In this document: one piece after another, positions 7,788-16,562 of the stretch
Layout of the letters: every line of letters begins with the position of its first letter
How positions within the stretch are numbered: position 1 is the stretch's first letter
Assembly (NCBI RefSeq): GCF_900186975.1
Contig: NZ_LT906441.1
Coordinates: 1,426,001-1,490,000 of the forward strand
Length of the DNA stretch: 64,000 nucleotides
Direction of reading: 5' to 3'
DNA from: Cutibacterium granulosum
Lineage (GTDB): Bacteria; Actinomycetota; Actinomycetes; Propionibacteriales; Propionibacteriaceae
Translations under genes and position numbers: made by a program
Notes under the pieces: model-generated
The model's input: only the letters and a program-made list of their open reading frames with translations
Database searches by the model: none
Told to the model about the DNA's origin: nothing

Positions 7788-9947
7788 GTGACGACCCAGA
7801 GTGGATTGCCCCAGAGTGGATCGGCTTCGAGTACAGCGAAACCGCGGGCAGCAACGAAACGAGCGACGGACCGGGACTACGAGGCGAGAAACATTCTTGT
7901 TCTCGAAGGTCTTGAGGCTGTCCGAAAGCGTCCCGCCATGTACATCGGGTCGACGGACACCCGCGGCCTCATGCACTGTCTGTGGGAGATCTTCGACAAC
8001 GGTGTGGACGAGGCCCTGGCCGGGTTCGGACGCCGTATCACCGTCACCCTGGAAAAGGGCGGGTCCATCCTCGTCACCGACGAGGGTCGCGGTATTCCGG
8101 TCGACGTTGAGCCGAGAACTGGGCTGAGTGGCGTCGAGGTCGTCTACACCAAGCTCCATGCCGGTGGAAAATTCGGCGGCGGCGCCTACAACGTCTCAGG
8201 TGGCCTTCACGGTGTGGGCGCCTCGGTCGTCAACGCCGTCTCCTCTCGTCTGGACGTAGAGGTGGACCGCAAGTCCACGGTGTGGGGAATGAGCTTCCGA
8301 CGCGGTGTCCCCGGCGTCTTCGACGGCGACGGCCCCGATGCCCCCTTCACCCCCGAGTCCGGGGTGCGCAAGATCGGCAAGGCCAAGCGGGGAGCCACCG
8401 GTACCCGGGTGCGTTACTGGCCGGATTCGCAGATCTTTCTGCCCGATGCCAAGCTGTCGTGGTCCAAGCTTGCCGACCGTGCTCGTCAGACCGCCTTCCT
8501 CGTCCCGGGGCTGGAGATCGTCATCACCGACGAGCGTGGCGTCCAGACTGATCCGCAGACCGGCGATGTCCTCGAGACCGTCTCCGAGACGATGCGTTTC
8601 GACGGCGGTATCTCGGAGTTCGCCGAGTACCTCGCCAATGACCAGCCGGTCAATGACGTCATGAGGTTGCAGGGGAAGTCCTCCTTCACCGAGACCGTCC
8701 CGATGCTGGACGAGAATGGCGGCATGACGCCCACCGACGTCGACCGTGACCTCGAGGTGGACATCGCTCTTCGGTGGGGCGATGGCTATGACACGACGGT
8801 GCGTTCCTTCGTCAACATCATCGCCACTCCCAAGGGCGGCACCCACGTCCAAGGATTCGAGCAGGGACTGCTGCGGGCCTTCTCCTCATCCCTGGAGGGC
8901 ACCAGGCTGCTCAAGAGTTCCGATGACATCGTCAAGGACGACGTCCTGGAAGGGCTGACGGCAGTCGTCACCGTGAGCTTGGCCGAGCCGCAGTTCGAGG
9001 GGCAGACCAAGGAAGTGCTCGGTACCCCGCCGGTGCGTCGGATCGTGAGTCGGATCGTCGAGTCCGAGATGGCGAAATTCCTCACGTCGAGCAAGGCAGC
9101 CGTCAAACCGGTGGCCCGTACCGTCATGGAGAAGGTCGTCAATGCCTCGCGCGCCCGGGTTGCCGCTCGGGCGCACAAGGAGAACCAGCGACGCAAGAAT
9201 GCCCTGGAGTCCTCGCACCTGCCTCCCAAGCTCAAGGACTGCCGATCCTCCGATCCCGACCTCACCGAGTTGTTCATCGTCGAGGGTGATTCGGCCCTGG
9301 GGACGGCCAACGTGGCACGTGACTCGGAGTTTCAGGCTCTGCTGCCCATTCGTGGGAAGATCCTCAACGTGCAGAAGGCCGATCTTGGCGCCATGCTCAA
9401 GAACGCCGAGTGTGCGTCGATCATCCAGGTGGTCGGTGCCGGTTCCGGCAAGACCTTCGACATCGACCAAGCCAGGTACGGCAAGGTCATCTTCATGGCC
9501 GATGCCGACTCCGATGGTGCACACATCCGCACGTTGCTGGCGACGTTGTTCTTCAAGTACATGCGACCGATGGTCGAGGCGGGACGGGTTTTCTCGGCAG
9601 TGCCACCACTGCATCGGTTCGAACTCATCAACCCCAAACGGGGTATGGAGAAGTACATCTACACCTACACCGACGCTGAGTACCAGCGCACTGCTGCTCG
9701 ACTGACCAAGAGAGGTGTGCGGTTCAAGGAACCGCAGCGCTACAAGGGCCTGGGTGAGATGGACGCCGATCAGCTCAAGGAGACCACGATGGACAAGCGG
9801 CATCGAATGCTCCGGCGGATCACCGTCGACGATGTCGTGGAGGCGGAGCACACCTTTGAAATGCTCATGGGTCAGGAAGTCGCCCCCCGCAAGAAGTTCA
9901 TCGTCGAGGGTGCCTATCGGCTGGACAGCGAGCAGATCGATGCCTGA
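7788..9947 (+). CDS. parE: DNA topoisomerase IV subunit B-type (ParE/GyrB2)
   Basis: A 719-residue type IIA topoisomerase ATPase subunit. The GHKL ATPase motifs are EIFDNGVDEAL (Asn at about 71), TDEGRGIPVD and GGLHGVGASVVNAVS. The TOPRIM metal site is IVEGDSALG (about residue 498) and MADADSDGAHIRTLL. The C-terminal GyrB-type box QRYKGLGEMDADQL is present. With ParC it decatenates or relaxes DNA using ATP. The gene stands convergent to its partner parC, 530 bases away, a common arrangement in actinobacteria, which usually also have gyrBA near oriC. The GTG at 7788 gives VTTQSGLPQS; the upstream in-frame TTG overlaps the promoter and is unlikely. Confidence 0.93.
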   Translation: MTTQSGLPQSGSASSTAKPRAATKRATDRDYEARNILVLEGLEAVRKRPAMYIGSTDTRGLMHCLWEIFDNGVDEALAGFGRRITVTLEKGGSILVTDEGRGIPVDVEPRTGLSGVEVVYTKLHAGGKFGGGAYNVSGGLHGVGASVVNAVSSRLDVEVDRKSTVWGMSFRRGVPGVFDGDGPDAPFTPESGVRKIGKAKRGATGTRVRYWPDSQIFLPDAKLSWSKLADRARQTAFLVPGLEIVITDERGVQTDPQTGDVLETVSETMRFDGGISEFAEYLANDQPVNDVMRLQGKSSFTETVPMLDENGGMTPTDVDRDLEVDIALRWGDGYDTTVRSFVNIIATPKGGTHVQGFEQGLLRAFSSSLEGTRLLKSSDDIVKDDVLEGLTAVVTVSLAEPQFEGQTKEVLGTPPVRRIVSRIVESEMAKFLTSSKAAVKPVARTVMEKVVNASRARVAARAHKENQRRKNALESSHLPPKLKDCRSSDPDLTELFIVEGDSALGTANVARDSEFQALLPIRGKILNVQKADLGAMLKNAECASIIQVVGAGSGKTFDIDQARYGKVIFMADADSDGAHIRTLLATLFFKYMRPMVEAGRVFSAVPPLHRFELINPKRGMEKYIYTYTDAEYQRTAARLTKRGVRFKEPQRYKGLGEMDADQLKETTMDKRHRMLRRITVDDVVEAEHTFEMLMGQEVAPRKKFIVEGAYRLDSEQIDA

Positions 9948-10479
9948 GCATGTGCGGGGGGTGTCGTGTCGAGATCCAAGGTCTGGGCCAGTGAGCAGGA
10001 TCCCGCAGCACGGACACGGCACGGCAGCACGGACACGACACGTGGGTACCACCAAGTAGGAGAGTACCGGGTAGGTTGCCGAGCGGTTCCTGCACGGTAG
10101 ACGCATACGGTAGCGAGGCTGGCGACGCATGGGGTCGCGGGGCCGGAACGACTCGTGCCGCAGAACGTGTGCTGCACCGGTCCGTCCTCACAGGGGCCCT
10201 CCCACGATGGTCTCGTCTCACGATGGTCGTGCCGTACGTCCCCGGGCATGGTTCCATCACCATGCGCAGCAGCCCCCCAGTTCTCACCCCGCCATGACGT
10301 CCTCGTGCATGGGCTCCATCACCATGCGCAGCAGCAACGACGATCCTGGCCCGTACGCCCCCTGCAGGTCCATCAGCATTCACAGTAACGACGACGCCCC
10401 TGTGCTGTACGCCCCTGTGTCTGGGGTCCACCGTGCATGACGATGGAAACCGGATCACTCGTCAAAGATGGAAACCGGG
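9948..10479. other. Repeat-rich spacer between convergent parE and parC
   Basis: No coding gene is supported in these 532 bases. The stretch is filled with short, partly decayed direct repeats: CAGCACGGACACG twice at about 10006-10036, an identical 21-bp unit at 10253-10273 and 10315-10335, several variants of CCGTACG followed by a C-run, and two copies of a 25-bp unit that reach into parC. I see no clear rho-independent terminator, although two genes converge here. Confidence 0.6.
10253..10335. repeat. Direct repeat pair in the parE-parC spacer
   Basis: A 21-bp unit beginning TCCATCACCATGCGCAG occurs at 10253-10273 and again, identical, at 10315-10335. Each copy is preceded by GCATGG and followed by related but diverged sequence, so the true repeat unit is probably about 62 bp with decay. 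A weaker third relative (CCATCAGCATTCACAG) follows near 10370. Confidence 0.7.
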
Positions 10480-10491
10480 TCACTCATCAAA
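10442..10491. repeat. Tandem 25-bp duplication spanning the parC stop codon
   Basis: Units at 10442-10466 and 10467-10491 match at 23 of 25 positions. The right-hand unit encodes the end of ParC (Phe-Asp-Glu and the stop, read on the minus strand); the left-hand unit repeats the same Phe-Asp-Glu-stop just downstream of the gene. It looks like a local slippage or unequal-exchange duplication. Confidence 0.85.
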
Positions 10492-13083
10492 CAGGTCCGG
10501 CTGCTCGGTCTCGCGTCCCGGCCCCGGGATCGGGCCATCATTTCCGAGGTTACTGACGGTGTCAGGGCTATTGGGGCTGTCAGGGCTGATGGCGCTGCCC
10601 GCAGTCGAACGGGGCTGTGCCTCCACTGCGGTCTTCTCGGCAGCACCTGAATCAGAGGCAGTCGGGTGTGACCAGCACCGTGTGGAGATCGCGAGTATCG
10701 ATGCCGCGACGCTGGTGCCCGAACCGTCACGTCGGGAGTCGACCTCCGGCAGCTCCACCGGTCTGCCCTTGGGACTGCAGGCCACTGCTGGCCTCGCCCC
10801 TGCCCAGGCCTGCACCAAGGCCGTCTCACCTTTGAGGAACCGATGACACCGCATGCCCTTGGTTCCTCGTCCCTTGCCCGGGTAGGCCTCGAATGCGGTG
10901 ACCTTCACCGATCCAGTCGCACCGGACGTGGCATCGTGCCCGGCCACGGTCACGACGACCGAGTCGGGATCGGCCACGACGCCGGCCCAGATGATCGGGT
11001 CCGCAGAACGCATACCGGTGACTCCGCCACCCAGGCGCCCCTGCGACCGAACCGACGCCAACGGGAAGTGCAGCAATGCGGCTCCTCGGGTGATGAGACA
11101 CAACTCCCCGGCATCGCCGTGTGTCTGTACGGCACCGACCACCTCGTCGTCGCCCTTGAGCGTGATGATCTCCCAGCAATCCCTGCTGAGCAGCTCCGGA
11201 TTCACTCGCTTGACCACGCCATGACGAGTGCCCAGCGCCAGTTCCGGGCCGTCCCCGTCCAAGCTCACGACTGCCAACGCTCGTTCTCCAGCGTCCAGGT
11301 CGATGAGATCGGTGAGGGGAGATCCCCCAGACGTCGAGGGTGCCGTCGCCGTGGCGGGAAGCGACACCAGGTCGATTGCACGCGCCCGGATCAGACGTCC
11401 TGCCGAGGTGATGACACCGAACTCGCCGCGAGTCGTGGTACGTGTTGCCGAGGTGATGACGTCATGGTCGGCGCGTGGGCCGTCCGATGGCAATGGATCG
11501 GTGGTGTCGATACGGGCCAAGTGTCCAGTGGCCGACATGAGGATCCAGCACGGCTCATCGGGTACCTCCAACGGGACGTCGGTTGCGGTGATGCCGGTGG
11601 ACCCCAGCAGGACCGTCCGTCGCGGGGTGCCGTACTTCTTGGAGACGGCCGTGAGCTCGTCGGCGACGACCTTGCGCAGTTCGTCGTCGGACGTGACGAT
11701 CCTGGTGTACTCGGCGATCTGGCTGCTGAGCTGGTCCTTCTCCGACTCCAACTCGATGCGGGAGAACTTGGTGAGCCGACGCAGCTGCATGTCGAGGATG
11801 TAATTGGCCTGGGGCTCGTCCAGATCGAAGGCCTTCATGAGGCGCTCCCGAGCCGACGCCGTGTCGTCGGAGGATCGGATGATGGCGATGACCTCGTCGA
11901 TGTCGACGATGGCCAGCAGTAATCCTTCGATGAGGTGCAGACGTTCCTCCGCCTTCCCCAGGCGAAATTTCGTACGCCGTAGGGTGACCTCGAGTCGGTG
12001 GTCGAGATAGACGTTGAGCAGTTCGAGCAGGCCAAGGGTGCGTGGCTGCCCCTCGACCAGTGCCACGGTGTTGATGGCGAAGGAGTCCTGGAGTTTCGTC
12101 ATCTTGTAAAGACGTTCCAGGACGGCCTCCGGGTTGAAGCCATTCTTGATCTCGATGACGAGACGAGTGCCATTCTTGAGATCGGTGAGGTCCTTGACGT
12201 CGGCAATGCCAGTCAATTTCTTGGACTGGACCAGTGTCTTGATCTGGGCAATGATCTTCTCCGGGCCCACGGTGTATGGAAGCTCGGTGACGACGATCCC
12301 CTGACGACGGGGGCTGACCTTCTCGATCGTTGCCCGTGCTCGGATCCGGAATGTTCCCCGACCGGAGGTGTAGGCGCTCTTCACCCCGTCCAGTCCGATG
12401 ATTGACCCCCCGGTGGGAAGGTCTGGTCCGGGGATGTAGCGCATGATCTTGTCCAGATCCGCAGCTGGGTTCTTCAGCAGGTACTTCAGTGCAGCGATGA
12501 CCTCCACCAGGTTGTGTGGTGGAATGTTCGTCGCCATGCCCACGGCGATGCCAGAAGCGCCATTGACGAGGAGGTTGGGGAAAGCGGCCGGAAGAACCCC
12601 CGGCTCGGTTGCCTTGCCGTCGTAGTTGGGGACGAAATCGACGGTGTCCTCACCCAGCCCCTCCACCATGGCCATGGCGGCCGGAGCCATTCTGCACTCG
12701 GTGTAACGCATGGCGGCCGGGCCGGCGTCGAGGGAACCAAAATTGCCGTGGCCATCGGCCAGTGGCAGCCGCATCGACCACGGCTGCGCCAACCGGACCA
12801 GGGCGTCATAGATGGCAGCGTCCCCATGCGGGTGCAGCTGGCCCATCACCTGTCCCACGACACGGGCACTCTTGACGTGTGGACGGTCCGGACGCACGTT
12901 CATGTCGTCCATCGAGTAGAGGATGCGTCGCTGCACCGGTTTGAGACCATCGCGTGCATCGGGCAGGGCACGTGAATAGATCACCGAGTACGCATATTCG
13001 AGGAAACTGTTCTCCATCTCGTTGGAGACGTCCACATCGATGATGCTCTCGGTGAGATCGTCGCCGGCCGTCCTCCTGGCCAT
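10480..13083 (-). CDS. parC: DNA topoisomerase IV subunit A-type (ParC/GyrA2)
   Basis: An 867-residue type IIA cleavage-religation subunit. The N-terminal region reads [20 protein letters not shown], then [17 protein letters not shown] (the quinolone-resistance region) and the catalytic Tyr in AMRYTEC at about residue 127. The C-terminal half is a beta-pinwheel that lacks the QRRGGKG GyrA box; a related [11 protein letters not shown] is seen instead, which favours a ParC-like enzyme. I chose ATG at 13083 because AGGAG sits five bases upstream; the frame is open further upstream. The tail is acidic and ends DLFDE, inside a tandem duplication. Partner: ParE, convergent. Confidence 0.92.
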   Translation of the reverse strand: MARRTAGDDLTESIIDVDVSNEMENSFLEYAYSVIYSRALPDARDGLKPVQRRILYSMDDMNVRPDRPHVKSARVVGQVMGQLHPHGDAAIYDALVRLAQPWSMRLPLADGHGNFGSLDAGPAAMRYTECRMAPAAMAMVEGLGEDTVDFVPNYDGKATEPGVLPAAFPNLLVNGASGIAVGMATNIPPHNLVEVIAALKYLLKNPAADLDKIMRYIPGPDLPTGGSIIGLDGVKSAYTSGRGTFRIRARATIEKVSPRRQGIVVTELPYTVGPEKIIAQIKTLVQSKKLTGIADVKDLTDLKNGTRLVIEIKNGFNPEAVLERLYKMTKLQDSFAINTVALVEGQPRTLGLLELLNVYLDHRLEVTLRRTKFRLGKAEERLHLIEGLLLAIVDIDEVIAIIRSSDDTASARERLMKAFDLDEPQANYILDMQLRRLTKFSRIELESEKDQLSSQIAEYTRIVTSDDELRKVVADELTAVSKKYGTPRRTVLLGSTGITATDVPLEVPDEPCWILMSATGHLARIDTTDPLPSDGPRADHDVITSATRTTTRGEFGVITSAGRLIRARAIDLVSLPATATAPSTSGGSPLTDLIDLDAGERALAVVSLDGDGPELALGTRHGVVKRVNPELLSRDCWEIITLKGDDEVVGAVQTHGDAGELCLITRGAALLHFPLASVRSQGRLGGGVTGMRSADPIIWAGVVADPDSVVVTVAGHDATSGATGSVKVTAFEAYPGKGRGTKGMRCHRFLKGETALVQAWAGARPAVACSPKGRPVELPEVDSRRDGSGTSVAASILAISTRCWSHPTASDSGAAEKTAVEAQPRSTAGSAISPDSPNSPDTVSNLGNDGPIPGPGRETEQPDLFDE

Positions 13084-13301
13084 TCCTACTCCTGCCCATG
13101 TCGATCCGCCCCGCATGGATTCGGGGTTGGCAAGGTTCCATTCTTGCTCATCGGAGAAATTTTTGCCCGGTGCACCGGCCCCACATCCCAGATGGACTGG
13201 ACGCAAACCTCCGGTGGGGCAGTGACTGGTGAGTCCTGGGCCGGGGAATCAGCCGCAGGGCGACATCGAATCGGGCGGTCGGAAGGTTCCGCGACGACAG
13301 C

Positions 13302-14342
13302 TCAGCTCAACACGTCCTTGAGCAGCAGGTGGAGTTTGTCGCCATCGGGAGCCCGTACCAGGGGGGCGGGATCAGGAACCCACTGCGCATGCTCGTCGTC
13401 CTCCATGATGACTGCCGTGCCGTGTGCCAGCACCTGCTGGGTGGGGGAGAGCTGACGAATGGCGATGGCCCGGACGTGACCTGGTTGCAGCTCGGCAAAC
13501 TCCTGGTACAGGCTGATGTCGCGCTGACCGTCGTCACCGACGAGCAGCCACGTGATGTTGGGGAAGTCGCGGGCAAGTTCTCGCAGCGCCTGCCGTTTGT
13601 GGTTGGGGCCAGAACGGAACCAGCCAGTGTTCGTCGGTCCCCAGTCGGTGAGCAGCATGGGGCCAGTTGGATACCCATGTCTGCGGAGGAATCGCGTGAG
13701 GAACGGGTATGTGGTCCACGATCCGGTGGACACGTAGATCACGGGAGCAGCGGGGTGCTCGGCGAGCAGCTTCTGATACATCCGAGCCATTCCGGGAATT
13801 GACTGTCTGGCCTGCTCGGTGAGGACGAAGGTGTTCCATGCTGCGATGAATCCGCGCGGCAGTGAAGTGGAGATCACTGTGTCGTCGATGTCTGAGACGA
13901 TGCCGAAGGTTTGTGACGAGTCGACGACGAGTATGGGTGCGCTGGTCTCGCGTCCCTCCTCGGTGCGTAGCAGGACATCGTGCCAGCCGGGGGCGAGCCC
14001 TTCGTTGCGCACTCGGACATCCAGGTACCCGAGTCGGTCGGTGCGTGCCATGATGCAGGCCCCACCAGTCTCGATCTCGATCCTCACCTGGGGGGCTGGC
14101 ACGGCACCGAAGTTGCGCCAGCCACGTCGCACGAGCATGTCGGAGTCGTACCAGCTCGACGGGTCCTCGGCGATCTCGTGTGGAGCCAGGATCACGCGGG
14201 CCAGGATGCGGATGTGGTTCTGTGAGCCGTAGCCACGAAACGGTATGAGCAGCGGTTTCCACTCGCGTCTGGTCAATACCTCACCCAGACGCCGGTGCAC
14301 GGCGTCCTCGATGCGGGCTCCGATGAACGGACGGTCGGACAT
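13302..14342 (-). CDS. App1-like HAD-type phosphatase (DUF2183)
   Basis: A 346-residue protein with the App1 phosphatidate-phosphatase catalytic domain. The HAD nucleophile motif SDIDDTV lies at residues 150-156, followed by the Thr/Ser motif YVSTGSW, the Lys-containing segment NHKRQAL, and the acid motif LLVGDDGQRD. An N-terminal beta-rich domain (residues 40-145) precedes it. In yeast App1 removes phosphate from phosphatidate; the bacterial substrate is unknown, but the enzyme probably acts on a lipid phosphate. No signal peptide is seen. TATCGT stands seven bases before the ATG, suggesting a leaderless transcript. The gene is divergent from the next one, with 167 bases between starts. Confidence 0.8.
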   Translation of the reverse strand: MSDRPFIGARIEDAVHRRLGEVLTRREWKPLLIPFRGYGSQNHIRILARVILAPHEIAEDPSSWYDSDMLVRRGWRNFGAVPAPQVRIEIETGGACIMARTDRLGYLDVRVRNEGLAPGWHDVLLRTEEGRETSAPILVVDSSQTFGIVSDIDDTVISTSLPRGFIAAWNTFVLTEQARQSIPGMARMYQKLLAEHPAAPVIYVSTGSWTTYPFLTRFLRRHGYPTGPMLLTDWGPTNTGWFRSGPNHKRQALRELARDFPNITWLLVGDDGQRDISLYQEFAELQPGHVRAIAIRQLSPTQQVLAHGTAVIMEDDEHAQWVPDPAPLVRAPDGDKLHLLLKDVLS

Positions 14343-14509
14343 GACACAGACGATAGTCGTCTCCAGCCTGTCGTGTGTGCGAGGGAACTCCCCGAGAGCC
14401 TTCCTCGGTGCAGAGGCGGGTGCCCATCGACTCACCGCCTCGGGTGCAGCAGAGACCGCATGATTGTGCGGGCTGGCCCATTTGCCTGAAGACGTGGGAA
14501 AATGGCGCG

Positions 14510-15730
14510 GTGAGTTCCAGCGTCCCCACCTATCGATTCGATGAGCCATCGGTCAACTCGTCGGCCACGGACAACCCCGTCGAGCTTCCCGACGAGTTCG
14601 TCCTGCCGCGCTACGGCGGTCGCTGCTTGGCTGACGTGATGCCAGCGGTGGCTCGAAGCCTTGGCCTTGACGATCGCGAATGGTCCGGACGCAGCGCACC
14701 CGCCGATCCGATGGCTGCCCTGCCGCAGGCACGTCACTGGGTGGTCATGCTCGTGGACGGGATGGGCAGGAACCTGGTGGAGGAACATGCCAGCCTGGCA
14801 CCGTTCCTCACCCGGATGAACTCGATACCCGACATGACCTGTGCCGTACCCTCCACGACGGCCACCTCACTCACCTGCCTGGGTACCGGGATGGAGCCGG
14901 GGCACCATGGCACCCTGGGCTACACCTTCCGCTCCCCAGAGGGGCCGATCATGAATGCCCTGAGCTGGGCCAATGGCCCCGATCCGCTCACCATGCAGGC
15001 CCGTCCCACCGCCTTCGAGCGTCTCGCCGAGCACGGTGTGGAGACGTTCAGCATTGGCCCTGCCGGATTCGTCACGTCTGGACTCACCCAGTCTGGGCTG
15101 CGCGGTCCGCGGTACCTCTCGGTTCGTGACGAGGACGACATCGACCTGCGTGCCGAACTGGTTGCCGACACCCTGCGCGGCACGACTGCCTCGGTGAGTT
15201 ATGTCTATGAACGATCCCTCGACCACGTCGGGCATGGCTCAGGATGCCATTCGGCGCAGTGGCGACGTCGTCTCACGTGGACCGATGAGCTCGTCGAGGC
15301 CATTGGTGAGGTGCTCACGCCAGACAGCGCACTCGTAGTCACCGCCGATCATGGCATGGTCGACGTGCCGGATGACCACATGATCATCGCCGAGGACCAG
15401 GCCGGGTTGCTGGCCGACGTCGATGAGCTGGGCGGGGAGCCACGTACCCGACACGTCTACACCGATCACCCAGATGAGGTTGCCGAGCGGTGGCGTTCCA
15501 TCCTCGCCGATCGAGCCATGGTCTTCACCGCCGACCAGGCCCTGCACATGGGGCTTCTGGGGAAGTGGGACCCGGCGATGCGCAATCGGTTGGGAGACGT
15601 CCTGGCATTCATGAGGGGGCAGTGGGCGGTGATGACCCGTCAGATGCCCAGGGAGATGTCCCTGATCGGTATGCACGGTTCGCTCACGGATGATGAAATG
15701 CTCATTCCTCTTCTGTACTGTGAAGGCTGA
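14510..15730 (+). CDS. Alkaline-phosphatase-fold phosphodiesterase/pyrophosphatase
   Basis: A 406-residue enzyme of the alkaline phosphatase superfamily (nucleotide pyrophosphatase/phosphodiesterase type). Metal ligands and nucleophile appear in order: VDGMG (Asp about 83), VPSTTATSL (Thr nucleophile about 116), LDHVGHGSG, TADHGMVDV, and a final GMHGSLTDDEM. No signal peptide is visible, so it should be cytosolic. The natural substrate is unknown. The GTG start gives VSSSVPTYRFDEPS, matching where family proteins begin. Its stop is four bases before the thymidine kinase start, so the two are surely co-transcribed; the same order is common in actinobacteria. Confidence 0.8.
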   Translation: MSSSVPTYRFDEPSVNSSATDNPVELPDEFVLPRYGGRCLADVMPAVARSLGLDDREWSGRSAPADPMAALPQARHWVVMLVDGMGRNLVEEHASLAPFLTRMNSIPDMTCAVPSTTATSLTCLGTGMEPGHHGTLGYTFRSPEGPIMNALSWANGPDPLTMQARPTAFERLAEHGVETFSIGPAGFVTSGLTQSGLRGPRYLSVRDEDDIDLRAELVADTLRGTTASVSYVYERSLDHVGHGSGCHSAQWRRRLTWTDELVEAIGEVLTPDSALVVTADHGMVDVPDDHMIIAEDQAGLLADVDELGGEPRTRHVYTDHPDEVAERWRSILADRAMVFTADQALHMGLLGKWDPAMRNRLGDVLAFMRGQWAVMTRQMPREMSLIGMHGSLTDDEMLIPLLYCEG

Positions 15731-15734
15731 TCCC

Positions 15735-16514
15735 GTGGCAGAGCTTGTTTTCTACACTGGACCGATGGATTCGGGGAAATCCACCTTGGCGCTGCAGCTC
15801 GACTACAGCCAGTCGGCCCACGACCGTCAGGGGATGCGGTACACCATGCTTGACCGGTCCGGTCATGCCGGTTGCCAACCTGATGACCCGGAGCACGCCG
15901 CCCCGGACCGAGAAAGCCTAGGCCAGATTGATTCAGAAGGTGATGAGTCACGTCCTGAGGCGTCTCGGAGGAGCGATCCGCCAGACAACGGATCATCTGG
16001 CCAGACGATGATCACGTCCCGGATCGGGTTGTCCGCCACGGCCCGTGACGTCAATGGCATCGATGTCTATGACGACGTGGTGGCAACCCTCACGACCGGC
16101 ACTCGGGTTGACTATCTGATATGTGATGAAGCTCAGTTTTATCGCCCCGAGCAGATCGACCAATTGTCACGAGTCGTTGACGATCTGGGTATCGATGTCT
16201 TTTGTTTCGGCATTCTCGCCGATTTTCGAACCGAGCTCTTCCCCGGGTCTCGGCGTCTGGTGGAGCTGTGTGACCGTCTCGACAAACCGCCCGTCATGCC
16301 GTTGTGCTGGTGCGGCCGGCCAGCAACCCACAATGCCCGCGTCGTCAACGGGGTCATGACCACCCAGGGTGACCAGGTCGTCGTCGGTGACACCGACACC
16401 AGTGACGAGGTGCACTACGAGGTGCTGTGCCGCCGCCATCATCGGCAGCGAATCACCGCTGAAAGGTCACGGGCAACCCTGTCGGAACAGACCCTGCCCT
16501 TCGACGAGGTGTGA
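15735..16514 (+). CDS. tdk: Thymidine kinase, type II, with an internal insertion
   Basis: Phosphorylates thymidine with ATP for nucleotide salvage. The P-loop GPMDSGKST is at residues 9-17, the Walker B-type DEAQF at 131-135, and the zinc ribbon Cys residues are in PLCWCGRPATH and VLCRRHH. Length is 259 residues, against about 190-215 usual for this class. The excess is a hydrophilic, Pro/Asp/Ser-rich insertion at about residues 45-91, between MLDRSGHAG and MITSRIGLS, where relatives go directly from LDR.G to .SRIGL. GAAGG eight bases before the GTG supports the start. It is coupled to the preceding phosphodiesterase. Confidence 0.88.
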   Translation: MAELVFYTGPMDSGKSTLALQLDYSQSAHDRQGMRYTMLDRSGHAGCQPDDPEHAAPDRESLGQIDSEGDESRPEASRRSDPPDNGSSGQTMITSRIGLSATARDVNGIDVYDDVVATLTTGTRVDYLICDEAQFYRPEQIDQLSRVVDDLGIDVFCFGILADFRTELFPGSRRLVELCDRLDKPPVMPLCWCGRPATHNARVVNGVMTTQGDQVVVGDTDTSDEVHYEVLCRRHHRQRITAERSRATLSEQTLPFDEV

Positions 16515-16562
16515 GGCAGCTGGCACTTCTCGACTCGAGGTCGGACGTGGCCCGGGGCGGGC

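Noticed and set aside
8886-10130. A 414-codon minus-strand open frame over parE
   Set aside because: It lies antisense to conserved ParE motifs and has no recognisable domain; high GC makes such shadows common.
10006-10335. CRISPR-like array in the repeat spacer
   Set aside because: Units are unequal, only two copies are identical, spacing is irregular and no cas gene is near.
10129-10440. Short plus-strand open frames in the parE-parC spacer
   Set aside because: They read through decayed repeats, have no motif, and several overlapping frames are equally open.
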